DNA of 64,000 bases, from the NCBI GenBank assembly GCA_007922195.1, contig ML681971.1, forward strand, positions 558,001 through 622,000. Direction: 5' to 3'. Below are positions 36,448 to 47,100 of this stretch, piece after piece. The translations under genes and the position numbers were made by a program. This DNA comes from Podocnemis expansa. Lineage: Eukaryota > Chordata > Testudines > Podocnemididae. The notes beneath the pieces are model-generated. The model made no database searches. It was not told the origin of the DNA and saw nothing but the letters and a program-made list of their open reading frames with translations. The stretch's first letter is position 1, and each line of letters opens with the position of its first letter.

Positions 36448-38760
36448 CAAATAGGCCTAACTTGTTTTCAGTGGCTTTAGCTTCTTTTGAAAGGTGGGTC
36501 AGGTTATTTTTGCCATGTCAACTGACATCCCTGCTCTGTTCCAGAGAAGGCAGACAATTTTGGTGAGCACTGAGGGGGGAGAAAATCCCTGAATGGCCAG
36601 TAGCATTCCCACATGAGGGGAGGGATACAGAAAGAACCTGCTCTCTGTGGGCATCACTGGCCCCAAAAATTTCTTGGGGGCTGAGCTCAGGCCCCACCTC
36701 CTGCAGTGCCAGCCCTACCCTGGGCCCAGTCCAGCTCTGTGTCCCCATGGGGCACTGGGACTGGGGGCTCGTGCCCTCTGTGCCCAGCACCAGCTACACC
36801 CCTGCTGCTCTCTCCCCATGGGAAGATGTGTAAGTGGCAGCCCACCCTCGTAAGTTGGGCTTGTCTGGCTGACACTTGTGTGCCACAGGTTTGAGGCTGG
36901 AAAGCAGAGGAGGGGCAGTGCCCCCATGAATGTCTTGTAGAGTCACTCAGTTCCTGTTTAGGGGAACATGTTCCCTGTTACCCAGGAGGAAAGAAAAAAG
37001 GGCCCCTGGAGTGGCCAGCAATGCTGAGCTCTGCAAGGTTGGCTGTGGGCCAGTGGAGCCATTTTGGGCTCTGCGGTGAAGCAGGGCAGGAGACAAAGCA
37101 GCTAGGGGGATGATGTACTTCCTGAGCCTAAGTGAGTTGCTCAATTGGCATAAAAAGAATGCCTCTCTTTGAGGTGTCACACCATCCTATTCAAGAGCCT
37201 GCCTGAAGGGAAGGCAACAGGGACAGAACAAATCTGAAGTGGGGGAGAGGAGGGCCATAGCCACCCAGTTGATACAGAGTCTGTTGACATAGCTAGTTGT
37301 CAAATGCTTTCTGTGGTGCAGTAGCACATTATTCATATCCTGATGCTCTTCTTGCCCCCTCCAGATTATGTAGTTTTTCTCCTTAGTTTTTTTCATAGTC
37401 GGATCTTGGGAAGTTTTCTTTAAGTCTCTTCATCCCAGCCTCTCTTCTGTGCCACAGGATGCATCTGTTCCTTTCTAGTAGTTCACGGTGCCTTGAATTT
37501 CCCAGGAACCACTTGCAGTTCATAGTTGCTGATTCTCTGCTTAGCAAGAGCTTTTCTCTGCTTTATCCACTTCCCTGTGGTTAGGAGTTTGGCAGGGTGT
37601 AGCTTTGCTCACTGATCTAGAATGGTGTTACCATCTGTGTGCTGCACTGATTCTATTCAATGGACTGATTCCAACTGCTTGCTTTATAACATTCTGTCTG
37701 TCCGTCTGTGGGCTTACAGTTGAGGCTGATCAATGTGTATTGTGTACTTGCACAGATTTAGACCTGAGCTCAGAACCCATTGGTTCTGGAGGTGCTCTGT
37801 CTGGCCAGATAAGCTGATAGGGTTAAATGCCTTCTTCATGAGAGTTTTGTTTATTTTTTCACTATCCTGATGAAAGCATGGGATTGCTCTGGGGACGGAT
37901 TAAATAAAGGTGGTTGTATTGAAGTGGCATGTGCATTTCCTTAGAGTAAATCAGTGGTGTCTAGTCTCTTCAATCCAAGGGTTCACCATATTACTTCAAG
38001 AAAGGGTCACAGGGATCACAATCAGTACTTGGGACTGGTCTCTGCGCACTCAGTTCTGCTCCTGGTTCTGCATGCAGTGGGAGTGGAAACCACATGCAAG
38101 CCCCCCCGCTGGGTGTGTTGGGTAGGAAGAGTGAACCATTGGTGCATATACCACTCCTTTGAGATCACAGCCAAGTTACAGCAGCTCCTAGCTTGCACAG
38201 ACCTGGGGCTTGGTCAGCAAATCTGTCACTGCCTCTCAAGTGTTGAGCAATGCATGGTGCATTACAGCTGATTCTGCCTTCCTGACCAGCTACACTACAA
38301 ACTGAGACATGGTCTCCAATGACAGGGAGCAGCAGCAGCTGGCCAGTGGGGTTGAGGAAGAAGGAGGAGATTCTCCTGCAGCAGGACTGTGTGGGGTGAA
38401 GTGAGCCCTCCAGGGTGAGAGCACAGAAATGGGCAAGTTGTGGGGGAGAAGAGGTGTGAAGAGTGAGTACTTTGGTCCATTATGCTGTTTGGGGGCTGTG
38501 CACGAGCTGGTGGAGGCAGGAGCTGGGCCTGACCTGCTAAGCTCTTCAAAGTCCAGTGGCCCCTTGACGTAAGTTGCAGTGTAGAGGACTGTAAATGATT
38601 TCTATGGACAACTAGCAGATTTTCCTTGTCCTCTGTTAGTGGAAGCTCATGATTTGGGCAGCAAAGGATCAGTTCCTATCTTGGGTGGGCACAGCCATGT
38701 TGCAAAAAGATCCCTTCTACTCTAGCCTCATATAGAAGTGGGAAGTCTCTGAGGGGGTCA
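36448..38760. other. Intergenic, repeats and GC-rich sequence
   Basis: The stretch 36443-36530 is the second unit of the direct repeat noted at 34808. The stretch 36640-36900 is GC-rich with open but non-coding frames on both strands. A CAGTGGTGTCTAGTCTCTTC start at about 37951 suggests a further hAT-like piece whose end I could not define. No gene was seen. Confidence 0.45.
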
Positions 38761-38768
38761 TATAGTTC

Positions 38769-38841
38769 ACCCTAGATAGGATTTGACCCCCACACTCCCT
38801 GGCTTAGAAGGCTAATGCCTTATCCATTAGGCCACTGGGGT
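38769..38841 (-). tRNA. tRNA-Arg-like pseudogene, anticodon position TCT
   Basis: The minus strand reads ACCCCAGTGGCCTAATGGAT, an intact A box, then an anticodon arm with loop CTTCTAA. A T arm with one extra base (GTGGG-GGTCAAAT-CCTAT) follows. The acceptor stem ACCCCAG/CTAGGGT has one mismatch. The text is closest to vertebrate tRNA-Arg(CCT), with C to T in the first anticodon base. The enlarged T loop and broken B box argue for a pseudogene, although a tRNA-derived repeat head is possible. Confidence 0.65.
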
Positions 38842-39497
38842 TCCATATTAATGTATTGTAGGCACATTTATTGTGAAGCATTGCTGCTTCTACAACGTTA
38901 AGGTTGTAATTGTGATCATGTGTGATTCCCATTTTAAACCCTTCCTATCTTCCAGAAGGGAGAGGCAATTCTGAGCTACTCTATTGACCTCTCCTCCTGC
39001 GTATCCAAGAAAATTGCCTTTATGAGCTATGGAGGTCACATCCAGGTCCATTATCTGGCTTGGATAAATGAGAAACAGAGTGTTTTTTGACTTGCTGAAG
39101 ATTAGCCACGTGTGCAGCAGAGATGGGACAAGAGAACTACAGCCCAGGGCCTCTCATCCAAATTAGTTTAAATCTGTAATCATTTAGACCAGCTCTAAAA
39201 AAAGCATAATCATACTAATTCACCATCATAAGGGACTTAGAGGCACACAGAGGAGAACACCTGAATAGCAACCACATAGGTGGGAGCTAATCATTTGGCA
39301 GCATGGTCTTATAGTTTAGGGCTCAGCTAGTGATCCTAAAGGTGCTAATTTAGAGCCATGGATCTGATGATTCCCCTTCCACTACTAAGAACAAAAGAGA
39401 TTGTGCTGAGTGTCCAAAACCTAGGCACCATGCCTTGCTTGTCAGGTTTCTATTGACTGATGAAGTGCTTTGCTGGGACCTATTTTTAGTGTTGCGT

Positions 39498-40095
39498 CAG
39501 GGGTTAAAGTAAGCTGGAACGCAGTGGAATGCCATTCTGGGCCCCACTAGTTTTAGGGGCTCAGCATTCTGGGCTCTCTAAAAGTAGAAAATGGTGCTGG
39601 AATGTTGTGTTCCAGTTCCATTTTCTATTTTTAGGGCCCAAACCCTGGGGCCCTAAAAATAGCAGGCCCCTGAACAGCATTCTGCTGTGTTCTGGCAGGC
39701 AGGGGCGTTGCTGGGTAGGGCCCCACCCCAGCTCTAGCCCCACCCCAAAACCCTCCCCTTCCGGGCCCCGCCCCAACCTTGGACCTGGGCTTGCCCCCCG
39801 CCCCAGCAAATCCCAGGCCACACAGCCACCCTGACTGGGGGCCTGCTGCCTCTTCCCCAGCTGTGCCGCTGCCCTGATGTGGGGCCTACTGCCCCCATCT
39901 CCCCAGCCAGGTACAGGTATTGGGTGCGGGGGTGGATATTGGGGGTGCGTATTGGGGGCTGGGCTGGATTTTGGGGACAGGGGAATGGATATTGGGGGCA
40001 GTAGCTGGGGTGCTTGAAGGAGATCTGGACATGTGGGAAGGGGGCCTGCCTGATTAAGAGGGTTCTGGGGCTGCCAAATTATACTTTAACCCCTG
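39498..40095. mobile_element. hAT element with GC-rich interior
   Basis: The ends CAGGGGTTAAAGTAAGCTGG and ATTATACTTTAACCCCTG are inverted. A local AGCATTCTGGG / GCCCCAGGGTTTGG symmetry and a very GC-rich core (39700-40000) fill it. A partial target duplication (TGTTGC) is visible on both sides. Confidence 0.75.
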
Positions 40096-40106
40096 TGTGT
40101 TGCCAA

Positions 40107-40602
40107 GATCCAAAGGGGCAGCCGTGTTAGTCTAGTTCAGTAAAACAAACAAGGGCTATGTTCACACACAGAGGGCTTGTTTCAAAACAAGATGTTTTGA
40201 AACAAGCTGTTTTGAAATAACATGTTATTTCGAAACAAGTTATTTCAAAATAAAAAAACACCATCCTTGAAATAACACAAAAGCGGGAAACGAAATAGCA
40301 TGTCCACGCTGTGGGCTTGCTATTTCGTTACCTGCTTCAGGGGGCTGCAGCCCCTGGTGGAGGGTGTGAGCCACTGCGGGGCGGCTCACCCCCCCACCCG
40401 GGCTGCCCCCAAACTCCGCCGCGGGGTGTGAACATGGCGTTTCTTATTTCGAAACAACCTCTGTTGTTTCGAAATAAGACTGCTGTGTGAACACACCCAG
40501 GGAGTCTTGTGGCACTTAAAGACCAGCAAATATATTTGTTAGTCTTCAAGTGCCTCCTTGTTTGTTTTACTAAACTAGACTAACATGGCTGCCCCTTTGG
40601 AT
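40107..40602. mobile_element. Fold-back element with about 49-bp inverted termini
   Basis: AGATCCAAAGGGGCAGCCGT at the left end and its near-perfect complement at the right end begin inverted termini that continue through CTAGTT-AGTAAAACAAACAAGG. Another element (40154-40498) is inserted beside the left arm. Copies or fragments of the same family occur at 6291, 10345, 24289, 32382 and 56196. A Penelope-like origin is my tentative inference. Confidence 0.75.
40154..40498. mobile_element. MITE-like element nested in the fold-back element
   Basis: The ends GGCTATGTTCACACA and TGTGTGAACACACCC are inverted. AT-rich arms made of TTATTTCGAAACAA palindromes flank a GC-rich core near 40330-40430. It resembles the elements at 42871, 51583 and 55738. 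Confidence 0.7.
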
Positions 40603-41485
40603 CTAAATGAGAAGGTATTCCAAACTCCCAGAAAGGCAGTGGAGGAAAGGAAGGTGACCCTTTATAGGCAGCCCCATCCTGGAGGCAGAATTAATGAAGC
40701 AATTTGCATATGGGGAATCACAGCAATATCCTGGTTGAGGGCAGCTTCACCCTAGATTCCCCCTGATGTTATGTGGGAAGGAAACAAGTGAAGGGTGTCA
40801 CCCAGTGGGCAGTTATCAGATGACAGGGCACTGTGGGATTTAGGGGACTTTAGTGCAGGAGTGAATTGGTCACAAACAGAGCCAGCAAAAGGGTTGATTA
40901 ACACAGGATGAATCGGCCCGAACTTGCATTCTATATCCCCCAAATATATCAATGAGCCAAGAAACACCAGCAACAATTTTTCTGGAGCTCTTTCCTATAG
41001 CACTCCTGACAGGCCATTCCCATCTCCTAGGGGCTTTTCTTTGGTTTATATTCATGGGGCTGAAAATGCAGGGAACCAGTTGTGGGCTGAGGTTCAGTCT
41101 CTTGCTGGCCCTGGAGACAATGTTTTGGGAGGCAAGAGGGACTAGGGAGGTTGAAATAGACAGCGGAAGATTGGGTGGGCTTATTCTGGATGAAAAGGAC
41201 AGGAAAGAAAGGGGGGTGGCTTGTCAGCTCCAAATTATTCTCTGACTTTTAAATTAGTACCACGCTTGTTCTTCTCAGTTCCAACAGGAATAAACTATAC
41301 AAATGCGAAATAGCAGCATGGCCACATAGTCTCCTCTGAATGTTATGTACAAAAGAGACAAATAACATGGCTGAAGAAACCCATACTCATATAACAAAAG
41401 GTCAGCCTGGTCCATTTTCTTCTGACAAAGGGACACATATGAACAGAATCAAGAGCCAGCACAGCTCTACCACGCCAAATCTTAC
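40603..41485. other. Unassigned sequence downstream of the MYO9-type exons
   Basis: Short open frames exist on both strands, but none has splice sites or similarity supporting a continuation of the RhoGAP gene. Nothing further was identified. Confidence 0.4.
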
Positions 41486-41600
41486 CATGGTGAAAGATGG
41501 TCCGCTTTTCACTTCATTCTCCACAAACTCCAGGCTGTTGATCGTCTTCAGAGATGCCCCGTGTTTGTTCATCTCTTCCACAACAATTAACGCTACACAG
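41486..41600 (-). CDS. RhoGAP exon d (MYO9-type)
   Basis: This 115-bp exon has a CAG acceptor and a GTAAGA donor after ...FTM. It encodes CVALIVVEEMNKHGASLKTI and NSLEFVENEVKSGPSF, the final RhoGAP helix and the start of the post-GAP linker. A further 3' exon is required because the frame is open into the donor. Confidence 0.85.
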
Positions 41601-44140
41601 CTGCAAAAAGGAAAAAGGAAAGTGGTAAAATGGGAGCCTAAAACTCTGGCTGTGGTTGAACTGGTCATATCATTTAACTACCAGAGGCCTGCACTGCCAG
41701 AGAAGGGAAGGGGTGTGTGCTCCCACTTTCTGGCTCTGTGAGACAGCAACGAATGGTGTGGTTGAAATGCCCCAAATAGAGCAACATGGGGTGGTGTGCA
41801 AGAAGGGGAGACTCCATCAGGGAAATTGGTCCTTCCCCTGGGAAGGAAAATGCCTGCCAAAGGTTAGGAAAACAGCATATTCAATAAAAAGCTGGAAGAA
41901 TGACTGTTTCTGATTTCCTGCACTGTCTATTTGTAGCCACATACTCTTGTGCTTGTTTGCATCCAGGGTGGACAGGTAGTGGGATGGAAACAACAAATAG
42001 GTGTCTGGGGGATTTTTTTGTTTTTGTTTTTGTTTCGTTTAATACCATCCCTATTGTTTTCTGGAAGAAGTCCCTTAAAATCAGTAATGATACAAGAGGA
42101 TGTAGATGAGTCAGTAAAAGAAATTCTTTCTTACAATGAACTTATAGAAGAGTGATTCACATTAACTTTCACATCTGTAGGCAGAAGAGGTGCTTCTAGG
42201 AGTCAGAGTCATTGATTTTAAAGCTCAGGAGGGACCATTATTTTCTGATCTCCTGTATCCAATGCCAACAAATTTTTATCAATGATTCCTGCATCAACCT
42301 ATCCAATCTAGTTACTTATCTGCCTTCCATCACCATAGCATCTGAGCTCCTCACAATCTAATGGATTTCTTCTTAATACTCCTGTAGAAGTCAAAAGCAT
42401 CCCTGTAGGACACCACTACCGACCCTCCACACTCATTGGATGAGGAATCCCTATTTATACTAATTTTGAGCTCTCAGTTAACAAGTTCTCAATTCATTTA
42501 GTGTTTGTTGCCCTGAATTTAAGTAGTGTTAACTTTTTAAAATCAGGATGATACATGGTAGTAAATCAGATGTCTGACTGGCATCTTGCATATGATGTCA
42601 ACATGGTTATCACTGCCAGCCAAACTTGGCATCCTATTAAAAACAAATATTAAGTATGTTTGACAAGACCTACTTTCCATAAAACTATGCTGACTGGCAC
42701 GAATTATGCTGCCACGCATCCTGCAACTGTTTACGAGTTACATTCCACATCAAGCTTTCACTGATTTTACCTCAGACTTATCTCAAGATAGTCAGCTCAC
42801 CTTGTTTATCCTTTTTAGATCCTGGCACAATGACATTAGCTTTTTTTTGCAGTCCTTTGGAACTTCCCCATGGCTATGTCTACATTACAAAGTTATTTTG
42901 AAATAACTATTTTGAATTTATTTCAAAATAGCATTATTTTGAATTTATTATTTCAAAATAGGAGTCCAGTGAAGACTCTCTATTTTAAAATAAGGTAGGA
43001 ACTATTATTTTTCAAAATAGAGAGTCTTCACTAGATTCTCTATTTTGAAATAGGGGAAGTCAGGGAAAAATATAGGGCTATTATTTAAAAAAAAAAAAAT
43101 CCAATTCCATAGCTTAGAATGGCTTTTTTTTGAAATAACTGTTTTGAAGAATTGCTCTTTTAAAATAAAGGCAGGTTTAGTTTTCTGAAATAGAGCTTCA
43201 TGTTTTCAAAATAACAAAACGCTTATTTTGAAATAATAAAATGCCTACATGGACAGGTAAAAAGTTATTTCAAAATATGCCTCCTTATTCTGAAAAAGCT
43301 TTTCAATGAAGACAGCAGGAGCATTGCTGGCTGGGGGAGGGACCCGAGGCACAGGCCCAGGCCCTGCCCCCGCCCCCAGCCCATAGGCCCTGCCCCCAGC
43401 CTGCAGGCCCCCCCTGGCTGGGGACAGGGCCAGGCGTTGCCGTGCCACTGCGGGCGGCCAGGCCCCGGATCCCTGGCCAGGGATGGGGCTGCTGTGGCTG
43501 CGAGCAGCTGGGCCCCAGATCTCTGGCCTGATTGGGCCGGAGATCTGGGGCACTGGCGCTGGGGTTCGGGGCACATGCCCCGGAGTGCCCAGCGCTAGCG
43601 ACACCCCTGGTAGACATACCCCATTACTCCAAAACTTGTTAAATGTCACTGTGACAGTGTATGGGGTCTAAGGGACTGTTTATGATTATTTTTCATATTA
43701 ATATTTCATATTTGCAATAATCCATATTGGATATCCCATGTTTGATATCAATAGAAAGGCTATAATCTGCTAGGAGTGATTATATGATTTATATATAGGT
43801 ATCATATTTGTATTAGAAATTAAGAATCTTATTTGTTTTATGTGTGTTCCAAGTTGTTTGAGCTGAGGCAATCCCAGACTGGGCGTCTGCAAACTATTGT
43901 CATATTAAGGGCCCACCGGGAGGGGTCCCAGCTGGAATGATCCTAAGAAGAAACCCGTTTGACCAGGCTGTTACCCAGGCTGACCATGTGGCCCAACTCC
44001 ATTTTGATCTGGCAAGGACTCTGAGAGAAAAGGCAGGGGACCCATCTCCATTTTGTCTTAAGTCTTCAGTCTGTCTGCAACCAACACCCCCCTCTGGAAC
44101 TATTATTCTGGGACTGAACAAAGCACTGGGACCCACCCAG

Positions 44141-44174
<34 letters not shown>

Positions 44175-47100
44175 GTGCATACCAGAGGAGTGGGACTAAC
44201 CAGCAAACTACAGGATCTTCAAGGATTTGCTTTCTATGGACTCATTTGTATGTATGCGATTCACTTTGACCCTTTAACATCTCTCATATCTTGTTAGTTT
44301 TCCTTTTATATTAAACCTTTAGTTGCAGTTACTAAAGGACTGGTTGTCAGAGTGGTATTTTGAGTAAGATCCAAGCCTATATTGTTCTGGGCGATGTGGC
44401 TGGCCCTTTGGGGTCAGGAGAACCTACTTCTTTAAGAGACCCAGTGGCTAGGGGGGAACCATAGGAGCTGATGTGTATAAAGGGGGCTGTTTCTATTTTG
44501 CTATGCTTGGTGATGACCAGAGTGGGGAATCAGAAGCATGTTTTGTTACTGACTAGGAGAGTGGTTTAAGTACTACCTGTCAGTGGTCTGGGGGTTTGGC
44601 CCCTGATTTTGCAGTCTGCCCTGATTTTGGCACATTCGGAGGGTTATCCCAGGAAGCCTGGGTCACAGTCAACATCAACATTTCAGAGAGCTCATTGGCC
44701 AGTTATTTAAAAACTCCTAGGTGCAGGTTCAACGATCCAGCAGATGTTTTTAAAAGATTTAACTTTAGCGGCTGCTAGTTACCAGTGGACTAGACAGGAC
44801 TGTATTAAAGCCATTCATTGCTAAAACAGAAATGTGTTTTGAGCTGCCATTCTAAACAGGGCCATTCCTTGGGTAGGGCAAGACGGGCAATCACCCAGGG
44901 TCCTGTGTTTTGGAGGGCCCCACGGGGCTGCACCATTATCTCCCCCCATGCCAGGGACTGGGCAAGCTGGCCAAAAGTGGCAGTCTGGTTCACAGGGCCA
45001 GCTCTACTGTGAAGCCAGAGGAGTGGCTTGGGGTGAAAGTTGCTTAAGGCAGTGTTCATGCAGCCTGTTGCATTGCAACAAAGGTGAGTCTTTAGGACTA
45101 ACAATGAGGTGCTAATTGTTGTTCAAACAACCTCTATGCCTCCTCTGAGTCAGTACCTCTTTGGGCTTCTCTCATTCATATGAAAAGGACCCAATGAAGA
45201 AAAAACTGTGAACACCCTCTCATTCCACCATTTCTGGGATATAGGGATTGCAGTTATTTTTGCAAATAGGACTTGCCTCTTTTTTTCAGTGGGTTGAGAA
45301 TACCCTTGCTTGCAACAAAAGTTATAACTTGTAGATTTTAACAAACACTCCAGAGATTTTTTTGACTGATAATTAAAAAGAGAAGAGAAAAGCATACTGT
45401 TTTAATAGGAGCCTGTGTTACAAAGTATGGTATTTTTTCTACAATTAGAAAGGCTAAGTAACAATAAAATCCAACTCAGGGATGGATCTGCTAGAAGGAG
45501 AAGTTATAACAAGGTCCTAATCTGAAGGAGGGAGTGGATAGCCCCATTCTGTTGCTGCCTTATGCACACCACCAGGGATCATCAGACCAAGCAGAGAGGG
45601 CTAGCACCCCTTCAGTCACAATATGGTGGACAATTGTGTGTTCATGGAAACTCATGCAGACTCAGGGAGCAGATGAAGTGCAGAGGTGAAAGTGGAACCC
45701 AGAGTGGCTGCTTCAGTTCCTGGGATTGGGCAGTGGAGAAGGGAGCAGGACCTGGAGGGACTTGGACAGGCTCAGCAGCAGACAGGATCTTCCAGGACCT
45801 TTGTTTTCAGCCTGGCATTGGCTCTTTTCTACTTCCTCTGTCTTAGCACTTCCATCTCATTTCTCCACCCAGTCACACAACCCCCATCCCCCAATTTGCA
45901 AGGAGCTCCCACATACACACTGCAGGCTACTACACGCAATTTTAGAGACTTGACCTACTTCCTGATTTGAGACAGGAGTATGGCATGTGGGATCACCCTC
46001 TGCGTGTTCCATGTAGGTGATATCAAAATAGTTGTGTAGATTTCAGAGATGCAATAGAAGCCTCAACAGAAAGGATGAAAGTCATGAGGGATTGCCACCT
46101 CCCCCCACCCCTGCAGCCATGGCCACTGTTCAATTTTTTGGCAGCAGCCACTTTTTTGCAGTGGAGGGTCACTGCATGGTAGAAGGGTCTGGAGCTAGGT
46201 CCCGAGGAAAAAAGTTTGACAACCAGTGGCTTACGGGCTGCTCAGAAACCAGACTCTGCACTCCTATTCCACTGCTTTTTGCCGGCTTGCCCAGTACCTG
46301 GCATGGGCTGGCTGGCACAGCGGCCTGCCCCTCCCCTGGGCTGGCTGGCCCCACCTCCAAGTGCCCTGGGGGGGGTGACTGGGGGCCCCACAGAGGGCAA
46401 TTCACCCAGGGCCCTGCACCCACCTAGGGACAGCCCTGATTCTAGAGCACATCAAAGTACCTTATTCAAGGATCACCTGACTGTCCTGACATTACCCTAC
46501 TACAGAAGTAAATGTGGGTTCACTCTAGACTAGTGATCTTCAAACCTTTTCTCTCAGAACCCACTTTACAACCAATCAGGGATTTCCCTAACACCTCCTA
46601 CGCCCCCCTCGAATTTCCCAACACTCCCCAGTTGTCAGTTACTAATAGTGTTATACCAATTTAGTGAAAACCTCCAATACACCCCTATACTCCCCCTACC
46701 CCCTGCCCCAGTTTCAAGTCCTCTGAAGAATAATGAAACCAATCATTTATGTCCACAACCCAACAGCTATATCTTTCAGCAATACATTCCAGTCTTTTAG
46801 TATTGGCAGCTGGGGGTGCTGCAACCCAGTACTTGGTCCCAACCCATACTTTGAAAACTACTGGTCTACAAATTACAATACTGTATTCTTACCTGGTGGT
46901 TTTATTGATGTCTTCACTGCTGTGAACTGGGTTGGTTGTGGCGGGGCACCGGAGAATGGAAGGAGCAAATATAATACCCAACGCATTCGCTGACATTCTG
47001 TTTGACTCTTCATGCAGGGCAATCCTAAACAACAACAAAAAAGAAACAGGGGTTAAAGGTAGCTCCAATTCACTAAAGATTGGCAGAAATAACCCTGTAG

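Noticed and set aside
43245..43671. Open frames of more than 100 codons on the minus strand
   Set aside because: They fall in the GC-rich core of a MITE-like element. Several frames are open at once and composition explains them.
43937..44269. Poly-leucine protein from the (CTG)10 run
   Set aside because: The run lies inside a solo LTR. The frame has no domain and the leucine tract comes from the microsatellite.
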